DNA of 57,798 bases, from positions 1 to 57,798 of IMG/VR virus record IMGVR_UViG_3300032893_000052. One strand, 5' to 3'. Both the position numbers and the translations under genes were made by a program. Positions 43,815 to 51,020 of the stretch are shown here, piece by piece; position 1 is the first letter of the stretch; each line of letters opens with the position of its first letter. A model generated the notes under the pieces. That model saw only the letters and a list, made by a program, of their open reading frames with translations. It did not search any database and was not told where the DNA came from. This DNA comes from a virus.

Positions 43815-44342
43815 TCATTCCTCCGTTTTTTGCACAGCAGCTCTACGCCGCTTAGCTGTTTTGGGTGTGGGCGTTTCTTCCGCCACATTTTCCGAACTCT
43901 CTACGTCACTGTCAGTTGCCCAATCAGGCAATCCAACAGGTGCTTCTTCCGTGCTCGTAACTACCTCTGTTGCTTTCACAGACGTGTCTTCTGTTGAAAT
44001 AACAGGAGGAAGCGGCAGTGGCAATCGATCCCATACATGCTCTGTTGGAATCTCTTCCACACCACTCATCTTCAACAACATGTTGAAGTCTGATCGTTCG
44101 GTAGCACGACCACGCGGCTTAACTGCGCAAATGCCTTGCTTGTCGAACGCAAATGCTGTGTTTCCAACAACAACCGTACGACCAGCAAGACGCTTGCAAC
44201 GTGCCTTCATCGTGTCTCCCGAGAACACTGACGTGTCTGTCTTAAACTGCGCTGCCGTTAGTGGGGAAATCGCGGCCATCAATGACTTTGGAGCTGTGTT
44301 ACGTCGCTTTTCGAAACGACGACGCAAATGCTCTTCATCCAT
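43815..44342 (-). CDS. Hypothetical protein with disordered acidic tail
   Basis: 175 residues. The N-terminal ~95 residues are basic (EEHLRRRFEKRRNTAPKSLM) and contain a small beta fold (AGRTVVVGNTAFAFDKQGIC). The last ~70 residues are acidic and Thr/Pro/Glu-rich (SSENVAEETPTPKTAKRRRA), probably disordered. No function is assigned. It follows the HNH gene by 10 nt, so before that gene inserted it was probably next to the major capsid gene. Confidence 0.65.
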   Translation of the reverse strand: MDEEHLRRRFEKRRNTAPKSLMAAISPLTAAQFKTDTSVFSGDTMKARCKRLAGRTVVVGNTAFAFDKQGICAVKPRGRATERSDFNMLLKMSGVEEIPTEHVWDRLPLPLPPVISTEDTSVKATEVVTSTEEAPVGLPDWATDSDVESSENVAEETPTPKTAKRRRAAVQKTEE

Positions 44343-44352
44343 TGGTACCGGC

Positions 44353-45006
44353 CTACTGTACCGCCTCTTGGGATGAGAGGTCCACTAGCTTCGCCTTGAA
44401 CGCGTCGAAGGTCTGGAAATCACCTACATCTTTCATGACCTGGTCCAGCAGTAACGTCCGTCTGTAAAGTTCACGGACTGTCTCCCATTCGGTCTTAAGA
44501 TGACAACGATCACACAACGTAACTAGATTCTCTAGCCGGTGTGCTTCTTCAGGTGAATCGAAGCATCGTTCTGGAACGACGTGATGTACATGCGCGCGCT
44601 TACCTCTGACTGGAGTCATGCAGCGCCGACAAGTGTACTTATCACGCTCACGCGCCAAAATTTTCTGTGCCTTACCAATTGAGTACCAACCACCATCGAA
44701 CTTATGGTTGCCGCGGCCTGCTTGCTCATTCCTTCCATTCTTGGACATACGATGTGACATAGCACAGACACGAGAACAGTATATGTTCCAAGATTGTGCA
44801 GCAGTATTCGCACATCCTGGTTTAGCACATTGTGGACGATTCACATGGTGACGTGACTCCACAATGCGCACATGCATATCCTCATCATAAAGTAACGCAC
44901 CAGGATTATTAGCCAGATATGTTTCTGGCGTAATCCCATGCGTTCTCTGTAGATGAGAATTGGTAATCATTTTGAATGAACGCGTACAAAGTTTACATTG
45001 AACCAT
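44353..45006 (-). CDS. HNH homing endonuclease with N-terminal zinc finger
   Basis: 217 residues. The N-terminus (CKLCTRSFKMITNSHLQRTH, then GITPETYLANNPG) has a C2H2-like finger, similar to the MucR/Ros-type fingers seen in phage homing nucleases. A second Cys pair region follows (CAKPGCANTAAQSWNIYC). The HNH core is KYTCRRCMTPVRGKRAHVHH, then an N in RLENLVTLCDRCHLK, with zinc-binding CxxC pairs. It is a free-standing selfish element inserted between the major capsid gene and the next head gene. The start (45006) follows AGGAGG with 7-nt spacing, but that site is buried in a hairpin (45014-45052). Confidence 0.88.
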   Translation of the reverse strand: MVQCKLCTRSFKMITNSHLQRTHGITPETYLANNPGALLYDEDMHVRIVESRHHVNRPQCAKPGCANTAAQSWNIYCSRVCAMSHRMSKNGRNEQAGRGNHKFDGGWYSIGKAQKILARERDKYTCRRCMTPVRGKRAHVHHVVPERCFDSPEEAHRLENLVTLCDRCHLKTEWETVRELYRRTLLLDQVMKDVGDFQTFDAFKAKLVDLSSQEAVQ

Positions 45007-45013
45007 TAAGAAG

Positions 45014-45052
45014 CCTCCTAGGCACCTGGTCTACTACCAAGCACCTAGGAGG
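45014..45052 (-). promoter_or_regulatory. RBS-sequestering hairpin of the HNH endonuclease gene
   Basis: On the minus strand CCUCCUAGGUGCUUGG (45052-45037) pairs over 16 bp with CCAGGUGCCUAGGAGG (45029-45014), with a 7-nt loop. Three of the pairs are G-U wobbles that would be mismatches on the plus strand, so the minus-strand RNA is the selected form. The AGGAGG Shine-Dalgarno is inside the 3' arm and the AUG is 7 nt after it. Translation from readthrough mRNA should be blocked. This is comparable to hairpins that silence homing endonucleases in T4-like phages. It might also act as a weak terminator. Confidence 0.85.
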
Positions 45053-45063
45053 TCAAGTGGATT

Positions 45064-45088
45064 ATCCAGCTACTTGAGCAAGCTGGAT
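45064..45088 (-). terminator. Stem-loop just after the major capsid gene
   Basis: ATCCAGCT (45064-45071) and AGCTGGAT (45081-45088) form a perfect 8-bp stem with a 9-nt loop, 14 nt beyond the capsid stop. No T-run follows on the minus strand. It might protect the capsid mRNA end or be part of a terminator with the next hairpin. Confidence 0.45.
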
Positions 45089-45101
45089 TTATTCACTTCA
45101 A

Positions 45102-46553
45102 TCAACGTGTCAAACGACCTACGTTGATGAATCTTAACCATTTTTTAGGGGCAAACAGGATCGGGGTCCCGTAGAGCAACACCATCCAGCGGAACGCAGG
45201 AGCCAACACCGCAAGATCCATCCGCAGCATAGGAAGCAGCTGACGGAAAGTGAGAACTGACTGTGTCATTTCACCCATGTACGCAATCTCCGTGAACGGC
45301 AGCAGGAAGTTCACATCATTGACTACCGTAGTAGCCGATGCTGCCTGGCTGGTCACAGGAACCTGCAGAATGAGCGAGTACTGCGTTACATCCGTCGGAT
45401 GTGCTGTACCGGAGGCCTGCGGCTCGGTACGGTAGATGCGCAGATACTCTGGAGGAAACGCGCCAATTGAACCAGGGTTGGTTGTGGTAAGCGCGATATG
45501 GTTTCCGTTGTTCTTCTGCGTTGCTGTGATGTCCTGCCCGTTACCGGCGATGAGAGTCGGGGCAGACTCACCAAAGCGATTAGCAGCAGTGACAGCATAT
45601 GCGTAGTTGTTTGTACCAGACGGCGCGCCCTTGTTGAAATCACCGTCTGTACCCGAACCAGTAGACGCTGTGATCGAAGCAGGCGAAGCCGGTGCGTTTG
45701 GTGAAGTAGCTGCAGACGGAGGAGTCGGCAGACGCTTCAAGAACACGTCTGGATTCAGCTCCATCACACCCGCCTGGGTCATGACAGAGTTGACGCTGAG
45801 ACCGACCATCCCGTTCTGTGGAGCTGGAAGCTGGATGCGCTCCTTCGGGTAGAAGGTCTTCACGAGGTCAGAACCTACGCGAGTACCCAACCACAGATCG
45901 GTTGGATAAGCGAAGTTCTCCACCAACTGGTTCGCACCCTCCTCAACGTCAGCTTCCTGGATCGGCTGTCCTTCCAGGTCAATGAACGAGGTTGGGTCGA
46001 TCAGAGCATCGAGACCATCCCACTGCTCAGCCTCACCGTCGAACGCAAGACTGCTGTCACCCTTGAACAATGATGACTCAATCCGCTCAAGCAACCAGAG
46101 AATGCCGTTCTGATTCTCGAGCGCGATCACGTCACCGTGTGCTGGGTGCACAACCGTCATCTGGTGAGTCACCTCACGTGTAGTTCCAATGAACTTCACG
46201 AGTGAAGTGCGACGGGCGTAGCTGGTATCCTGGGTTGGAGGCAACTCACCCTCTTGCACGAAGGCGAATGCATCCGAACCGTAGTCAATCAGCTGGTTGT
46301 ACTCTTCGACAGTGGAGTACGCTGGGCTCTTGGGAATCTTCTTCCACATCTTGATGTGGTGTGCGGTGTAAGTCAGCACCTTGAGGCTGCCTTCCAACGA
46401 CTCCACACGAAGTGAAGAGCCACCAGTCTGGTTAGTGATCTGGTAGCCAGCTTCGAGCGCCTTAGCCAAGTCTCCAATGGACTGACCTTGGTCGATACCG
46501 AAGCCGTTGAGATTCCCCGCTGCGTACGGAGAGTAGTTAGACAAACCGATCAT
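45102..46553 (-). CDS. Major capsid protein with a fibronectin-like inserted domain
   Basis: 483 residues. The N-terminal arm has LRVESLEGSLKVLTYTAHHI, then WKKIPKSPAYSTVEEYNQL, a pattern characteristic of the major capsid proteins of large phages. HK97-fold signatures follow (TSLVKFIGTTREVTHQMTVV, then DGLDALIDPTSFIDLEGQP). Residues ~285-410 are an insertion with fibronectin-III-like strands (NYAYAVTAANRFGESAPTLI, then PEYLRIYRTEPQA), probably exposed on the capsid surface. The last ~60 residues return to the capsid fold. It has a strong AAGGAG site and is preceded by the scaffold and protease. The N-terminal arm shares a motif with the protease tail, suggesting cleavage or docking there. 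Confidence 0.9.
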   Translation of the reverse strand: MIGLSNYSPYAAGNLNGFGIDQGQSIGDLAKALEAGYQITNQTGGSSLRVESLEGSLKVLTYTAHHIKMWKKIPKSPAYSTVEEYNQLIDYGSDAFAFVQEGELPPTQDTSYARRTSLVKFIGTTREVTHQMTVVHPAHGDVIALENQNGILWLLERIESSLFKGDSSLAFDGEAEQWDGLDALIDPTSFIDLEGQPIQEADVEEGANQLVENFAYPTDLWLGTRVGSDLVKTFYPKERIQLPAPQNGMVGLSVNSVMTQAGVMELNPDVFLKRLPTPPSAATSPNAPASPASITASTGSGTDGDFNKGAPSGTNNYAYAVTAANRFGESAPTLIAGNGQDITATQKNNGNHIALTTTNPGSIGAFPPEYLRIYRTEPQASGTAHPTDVTQYSLILQVPVTSQAASATTVVNDVNFLLPFTEIAYMGEMTQSVLTFRQLLPMLRMDLAVLAPAFRWMVLLYGTPILFAPKKWLRFINVGRLTR

Positions 46554-46583
46554 GGTTGTTCTCCTTCTTTCCTTGGCTTCGGG

Positions 46584-47693
46584 TTACTGCGCGCCGCCCA
46601 TTGCCTGAGCGACGAGACCGCGGACCGCTGGAGACATCTCCCCAGTCGAGTCGAACTTGACCAAATCGAGTTGGTTCATTTGGCCCTTCTTAACCAACTC
46701 GAACATGGTATTTGTGATCTGTGCTTTGTTGATTTGGTCGCTAGATACGTCGAGCCCGCCAGGACCAAATGACTTCTGCATCACCTGTGGCTGTCCAGGC
46801 TGCTGTTGGCCACCTGGAAGCGCGCGAAGATGCGACTTAGGACCACCGACAGGTGCGCTAGCCGCAGCCGCGTTCACTTCAACACCGCCAGCAAGCTGCT
46901 GACCGATGCCAATGACTGCTTCAGCAAACCCCTTATTGAAGGTGTCTTGGTGATTTGCGAATCCACCAAAGCTCTTCTCCAGCGCTTCCACGCGAGCAAC
47001 CAGCGAACCCACTGTGTTGTTGATTGCCTTGTTTACAGCCTGGATAGTGCGTGCCTCAGCTCCTTCGAGAGCAACACCGATCGCACGAGTCATCTCGTAC
47101 AGAATTGGTGACATCTCGATCCCCTTGCGGAGATTCGGCTGTGTCTGAGTTGCAGCGTGAAGCGACTTCTTAGCATCAGGCTCAATGTCCTCTTGCTTTG
47201 AAGTACCAGCATTGGTCTCCGGAGCCTTAGGAGCATCGTCCTCTGTACCAGACGCAGGAGCCTTACCAGGAGTCGTGGACGCCTTCGCAGTACCACTCTT
47301 CTTGGTCTTGTCCATGTCGTCCTTGTCATCGTCGTCATCGTCTTTGTCGAAGGGAAAACCCTTCTTCACCGCCCAGGACTCAGCTTGCGTAAGCTTGCCG
47401 CCCTTAGCGATCTTGTCAGCGATTGCACGACGAGGATCCTCACCCTTAACGATCAACACCTCGGCAGGTGTGAGCGCCTTGGACTTGGAAACCTTGTTTG
47501 CCAACGCCTTCTTCACGCCGTTGTAATCAGTGCCGTTGTCGTCGATTCCATCCTCATGCTCGTTCTGGTCAGTCTGGCCTGTGCCAGCCCACGAGCCCGG
47601 ATTCGAGTCGGACGGCGTGTGGTAGAGCTGGCCTTTCGCCAACCCTTCCAGCCTCGACAGGGCTGCGTGGAACTCGTCTCGATTGATAGACAT
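46584..47693 (-). CDS. Capsid scaffold-like protein
   Basis: 369 residues. The layout is charged and helical: a start like DEFHAALSRLEGLAKGQLYH, then a poly-Asp/Lys stretch (DKDDDDDDKDDMDKTKK), then disordered Pro/Ala/Thr. A central helix (TIQAVNKAINNTVGSLVARV, then EALEKSFGGF) looks coiled-coil, and the C-terminal end is helical (FELVKKGQMNQLDLVKFDST). Low-complexity charged helical proteins between protease and capsid are usually scaffolds, lost or cleaved during maturation. A TAGGAGG site precedes the start, indicating high expression. Confidence 0.72.
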   Translation of the reverse strand: MSINRDEFHAALSRLEGLAKGQLYHTPSDSNPGSWAGTGQTDQNEHEDGIDDNGTDYNGVKKALANKVSKSKALTPAEVLIVKGEDPRRAIADKIAKGGKLTQAESWAVKKGFPFDKDDDDDDKDDMDKTKKSGTAKASTTPGKAPASGTEDDAPKAPETNAGTSKQEDIEPDAKKSLHAATQTQPNLRKGIEMSPILYEMTRAIGVALEGAEARTIQAVNKAINNTVGSLVARVEALEKSFGGFANHQDTFNKGFAEAVIGIGQQLAGGVEVNAAAASAPVGGPKSHLRALPGGQQQPGQPQVMQKSFGPGGLDVSSDQINKAQITNTMFELVKKGQMNQLDLVKFDSTGEMSPAVRGLVAQAMGGAQ

Positions 47694-47702
47694 GTATGCC
47701 TC

Positions 47703-48551
47703 CTACTGAGTTCCTACTGTTGTGAAAATGGCATCAGCCAGCGCCTTAGCCAACGGAAAGCTGTAACCTCTACGTGCTTGCAAATACCCCACAGCCTCTT
47801 GATATGAGATCTTGTCTGACTTGTGGACATGACCTGGCATCGTCTGCACTTTGGCAGAGCCTTCAAGCGATTGAACGCGAAGCACTCCACCCATACCGCC
47901 AACAGACAGAGCCTTTTCTTCGTCCTCTTTCTTCTTATCCTTGAGCTCTACACTCATGCTCTTGAGTGCAGGACCACATGTGCAGCAGCCGCCTTTGCAC
48001 ACGTCATCCCAAGGATGGAGACACCATTTCTGACTGCCGAGAGACTTTACAATCTCAGCCCACGTGTTTGTGTTGACTGGCGAAGCAGTGATTGCTACGT
48101 CTTGCAGCCAGCACTTAGCAATGGTGTTGCCTTCGCGGCGAAGCACCTTGCCTTGAATGGAGAAACCTACCTTACGGCTAGAGTTGTTCTCTGCGAGAGT
48201 AGTGATGTGTTCCCACCAATACTCGCTACGCTCTTTGCCCTTGTAGAGAAAACCCTTGAGCCACAAACCAGCCGGTGTCATACGGCACTCAGCAGGTTCA
48301 CCAACCTTGTGCTCAGGTCCCTCTTTGTGATCGTCGTTGATGTAGCCGTATTTCAGGAAATAGCCGTAGTCGATACCGTTCTGTCGTACAACCTCACCTT
48401 GAAGGTCACGATCATCGGTAGACGCTATCCCCTGAACCCAGCGCTTCCCATCCTTCGCCTCTGCCTTTGAAAGCTTCTCGACAGGCACGAAGAAATGGAA
48501 AGTGTCTCCATCTCCTAAGAGCTTGTCGGTAGGTGTGTCGTCGAGGCGCAT
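47703..48551 (-). CDS. Prohead protease
   Basis: 282 residues. The N-terminal half has the prohead-protease pattern: KRWVQGIASTDDRDLQGEVV, then YGYINDDHKEG with the probable catalytic His, then KVGFSIQGKVLRR with the probable catalytic Ser, then VAITASPVNTNTWAEIVKSL. A Cys cluster (CLHPWDDVCKGGCCTCGP) suggests a metal or disulfide element not typical of the family. The C-terminal ~70 residues end in an unusual tail whose LRVQSLEGSAKVQT segment copies the capsid protein's N-terminal arm. It would cleave scaffold and capsid arms inside the prohead. It is followed by the scaffold gene. Confidence 0.85.
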   Translation of the reverse strand: MRLDDTPTDKLLGDGDTFHFFVPVEKLSKAEAKDGKRWVQGIASTDDRDLQGEVVRQNGIDYGYFLKYGYINDDHKEGPEHKVGEPAECRMTPAGLWLKGFLYKGKERSEYWWEHITTLAENNSSRKVGFSIQGKVLRREGNTIAKCWLQDVAITASPVNTNTWAEIVKSLGSQKWCLHPWDDVCKGGCCTCGPALKSMSVELKDKKKEDEEKALSVGGMGGVLRVQSLEGSAKVQTMPGHVHKSDKISYQEAVGYLQARRGYSFPLAKALADAIFTTVGTQ

Positions 48552-48613
48552 CGTCGAAAGGGAGTAGGCTCACAGGCCACATCCTCCCTTTACTGGAGCG
48601 ATGCTGTTCAACG

Positions 48614-48643
48614 ACGGTATGACGGCTGTATCTGAGCCGTCAA
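48614..48643 (-). promoter_or_regulatory. Putative promoter with dyad upstream of the protease gene
   Basis: On the minus strand TTGACG (48643-48638) is followed 18 nt later by TACCGT (48619-48614). A perfect 7-bp inverted repeat GACGGCT-N7-AGCCGTC (48621-48641) lies between and over the -35. It is in the 119-nt gap that precedes the protease, scaffold and capsid genes. Promoter strength and regulator are unknown. Confidence 0.45.
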
Positions 48644-48670
48644 GAATAATCTCAAGCTGAGAGTCGAAAA

Positions 48671-48916
48671 CTACTTGGCTAGGTACAGCGGCGGGCCAAG
48701 GTCGCGCGTCCATACCAATGGCAAGCGCACTTCAGAGTCACAGCTCTTACACACCGCGTACACCCCATCATGCTTCAACAGTATGATCTTGCTGCCGCGC
48801 ACTTTACCGCCGCCGTCTGACGTGCTTTTGATTATCACTTCAGAGCAGTGTGCACACGTCAAGACAGCCGATATACCGGCGTCACCACTTGTCTCGAGTG
48901 TGAGATGTACTGCCAC
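48671..48916 (-). CDS. Small zinc-ribbon-like protein
   Basis: 81 residues from a GTG whose TAGTG overlaps the previous stop. Two CxxC pairs, CAHC and CKSC, 34 residues apart, suggest a zinc ribbon. The remainder is beta-rich (KIILLKHDGVYAVCKSCDSE). It may bind nucleic acid or stabilise a virion component. No family was recognised. Confidence 0.62.
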   Translation of the reverse strand: MAVHLTLETSGDAGISAVLTCAHCSEVIIKSTSDGGGKVRGSKIILLKHDGVYAVCKSCDSEVRLPLVWTRDLGPPLYLAK

Positions 48917-49113
48917 TAATCATCCAAATGGTCATCGGTAAGGATTTCCTCACCGATGTGTGAATAGTCGGGATCCTCATCAGGATCATACTTGAACGCA
49001 CGCTGCGCCCACGCAATCGTGGCGTCTAGGTCAGTAGACGGAGGTAGCTCGTCAGGTGTTTCCTGACCTTGTGCAGGCACTTGTGGCGCTGGTGCGTCGT
49101 CTCTGTCCGGCAT
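48916..49113 (-). CDS. Small acidic protein
   Basis: 65 residues, strongly acidic and Pro-rich (APQVPAQGQETPDELPPSTD, then YDPDEDPDYSHIGEEILTDD). It lies immediately after the Zeta-type kinase gene. A helical DLDATIAWAQRAFKYD is the only ordered part. Its position could suit an inhibitor of the kinase, but the sequence does not look like an epsilon antitoxin. It is unassigned. Confidence 0.6.
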   Translation of the reverse strand: MPDRDDAPAPQVPAQGQETPDELPPSTDLDATIAWAQRAFKYDPDEDPDYSHIGEEILTDDHLDD

Positions 49114-49149
49114 AGGTAGTATTTATCCTTCCATACTATACAAGTCGGA

Positions 49150-50223
49150 TCACACGGATTGTCCACCAGAAAGATACCCCGAGTACCTCTCAGGTTCATG
49201 GATCGTCGGCTCTTCGCCGTATTTTCGAGAGTACAGCTTCCGTGGTTCCTCTCCCGGCGGTACGTTGTTGTCAAATGCTACAGCGTCATGCGTTAGTTGG
49301 GCTAACCTATCAAAATTGCCTGGAATTTTGCTGTAGGCGTCCTCGGCAAAGTCCAACGGAACCCAACGACCTGTGTTGAGTGCGCGCTCTGCGACGCGGC
49401 GTTTTCCTTCCTGAATGGGAAGATGTACGCCGACCAAGCGCACGTGGTAGCCCTTGGCCTTTAGATCCTCGACGCGCTTAGCCATCTTGTCATAGTCCGC
49501 ACCCACGCCGTCCAGCAAAACATTCTTGCGCTGAGCTAATGCTGTCTCGCGTATGTTTTTCGCTATGTCGGATGACTCTTCGTGAGTCATGCGTGCAGCA
49601 TTGAGCGCACGTCCCTTCACAGCCTCCTGATACTCAGGCAACTGAGCTTTGATTCCGTCTGGATCCACAGGAACAAAGTCGCTTATGTCCCAACCTTTGG
49701 TAGCGGATGACTTGCCCGAACCTGGGCCGCCCATCATCATGATCGCTACAGGTTTCTTGTCCGGCGGTACTGGTTTGGCTTGACTTAAGAAGTGGTCTGC
49801 GATCTGAGCGTGCAGCTGTGCGCGTTCTGGCGTGTATTGTCCGTTAGCTTGCTTGTACACACTCTGTGTGTCGGACGGAAGGTTATCGAGCTTGTCAACG
49901 AAACCCTGACTGACTAAGTGACTATACAAAGCACCGCTGTCTAGTGGCATATCCGGCGGAATCTTCATCCGCTTGGAATGCTTCTTAGACGGACCAGGCT
50001 CGGACGCAGGGTCATACGGTTTGGCTGTTGGGCTGGCGGCGGCGTTCTCTTCAGTTTGAGCTTCGCCTGGACTAACGTAGTAAGTTTCTTCAAACGTCTG
50101 ACCGTTACGCGTAACCTGACGCTTCATTGGCACGAGACTCTCAGAGCCACCGTGCTTACAGATCAGATCTAGAATCGGGTCTGACTGACCTTTCATTAGG
50201 TTAAATAGACGTTCAACTGACAT
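49150..50223 (-). CDS. Zeta-toxin-type kinase
   Basis: 357 residues. The N-terminal ~150 residues are mainly disordered, with one helical stretch (GALYSHLVSQGFVDKLDNLP). The kinase domain contains IMMMGGPGSGKSS (Walker A, residue ~165), VDPDGIKAQLPEYQEA (substrate pocket Asp) and MTHEESSDIAKNIRETAL, followed by NVLLDGVGADYDKMAKRVED. These are the landmarks of Zeta and related UDP-N-acetylglucosamine kinases, which block cell-wall synthesis. The long N-terminal region is not found in plasmid Zeta toxins (about 290 residues) and could be a virion or docking tail. The ATG forms TAATG with the preceding synthetase gene. No antitoxin is evident. Confidence 0.85.
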   Translation of the reverse strand: MSVERLFNLMKGQSDPILDLICKHGGSESLVPMKRQVTRNGQTFEETYYVSPGEAQTEENAAASPTAKPYDPASEPGPSKKHSKRMKIPPDMPLDSGALYSHLVSQGFVDKLDNLPSDTQSVYKQANGQYTPERAQLHAQIADHFLSQAKPVPPDKKPVAIMMMGGPGSGKSSATKGWDISDFVPVDPDGIKAQLPEYQEAVKGRALNAARMTHEESSDIAKNIRETALAQRKNVLLDGVGADYDKMAKRVEDLKAKGYHVRLVGVHLPIQEGKRRVAERALNTGRWVPLDFAEDAYSKIPGNFDRLAQLTHDAVAFDNNVPPGEEPRKLYSRKYGEEPTIHEPERYSGYLSGGQSV

Positions 50224-51020
50224 TACAAGCCTCCGATAGCCAACCTCACCACTGCTGGCAGTTCAGGCTTCTTGCCAACGGCTGCATTGTCGTCTAATGC
50301 TGCGTAGTAATCAGATAACTGCACTACGTACGAATCGATGGTGTCACGGTTTCTACGTAGCAGTTCTTTCTGTGCCAACGTACGTGGCTTGTATACGTCG
50401 TGTCTCCAGTTAGCCAGTTTCAACTGGTTGTTGGTGAGGATTTGTACTTCCTTCACCAATCCGTCTGTATCCTTGATTGCTAGATGATAGGCGCGATAGC
50501 CAGCACGCGGCGTTTCGATATAGTCGTCGTCAGACAGTACTTGGTAACGTGCCTTCACACGCTCAGCTGTACGCATAACCTCCTCGGTAGTGTCTACAAC
50601 CAACCGTACACCTGTCAAATCCTGTAGGTCTGCAGCTGATTTGTAATGTGGCTTATCATGAAGCTTCGCCACAATACTCTCAAGTGTCTTGACACGGCCT
50701 TCTACACGCGTACCTGGCAACGACAGTTTCCGCATGTCTGCGATGAAACGTCCATAGTTAGCTCTATGCTTTGGTAGCTCGTCACTAGCAATCGCAACGT
50801 GCTCTTCGAATGATCGTCCACCTGGCATTTTGCCAGCATACTGATCACGCAGCGACTGAAGCCTGGGCGTAGTATCAACGATGTCAGTGCCGCGTGAGTC
50901 TAGCGCAGCCTCCACAGTCTTCACAACGACACTGCTTTTGGGCGAGTACCCTCGGCTTTCATCATACCAACGTCCGTAGGAATCTCTGCGTAATCGTGAA
51001 GCGAAATACCGTGTATCCAC
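50223..51020 (-). CDS. RelA/SpoT-type (p)ppGpp synthetase-like protein
   Basis: Up to 265 residues. The nucleotidyltransferase core runs ~105-215 and has the family's key landmarks: GRVKTLESIVAKLHDKPHYK, then DLTGVRLVVDTT (metal-binding Asp), then DDDYIETPRAGYRAYHLAI, then LVKEVQILTNNQLKLANWRH with the catalytic Glu. No hydrolase HD domain is present, so this is a synthetase-only, small-alarmone-synthetase-like protein. It could deplete GTP/ATP or raise alarmone in the host on entry. The ORF overlaps the 981-residue gene by 100 nt. A GTG at 50924 overlapping that gene's stop (GTGA) gives a 233-residue version and may be the true start. It is followed directly by the Zeta-type kinase. Confidence 0.85.
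   Translation of the reverse strand: MDTRYFASRLRRDSYGRWYDESRGYSPKSSVVVKTVEAALDSRGTDIVDTTPRLQSLRDQYAGKMPGGRSFEEHVAIASDELPKHRANYGRFIADMRKLSLPGTRVEGRVKTLESIVAKLHDKPHYKSAADLQDLTGVRLVVDTTEEVMRTAERVKARYQVLSDDDYIETPRAGYRAYHLAIKDTDGLVKEVQILTNNQLKLANWRHDVYKPRTLAQKELLRRNRDTIDSYVVQLSDYYAALDDNAAVGKKPELPAVVRLAIGGL

Noticed and set aside
47300-47345. Asp-rich stretch in the scaffold-like protein as an EF-hand calcium site
   Set aside because: The acid run has no EF-hand spacing of alternating ligands and Gly; it is simple low complexity.
48916-49113. 65-residue acidic protein as the antitoxin of the Zeta-type kinase
   Set aside because: Its position fits, but it has no helical epsilon-like pattern and sits after the toxin gene. 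The evidence is too weak for a call.
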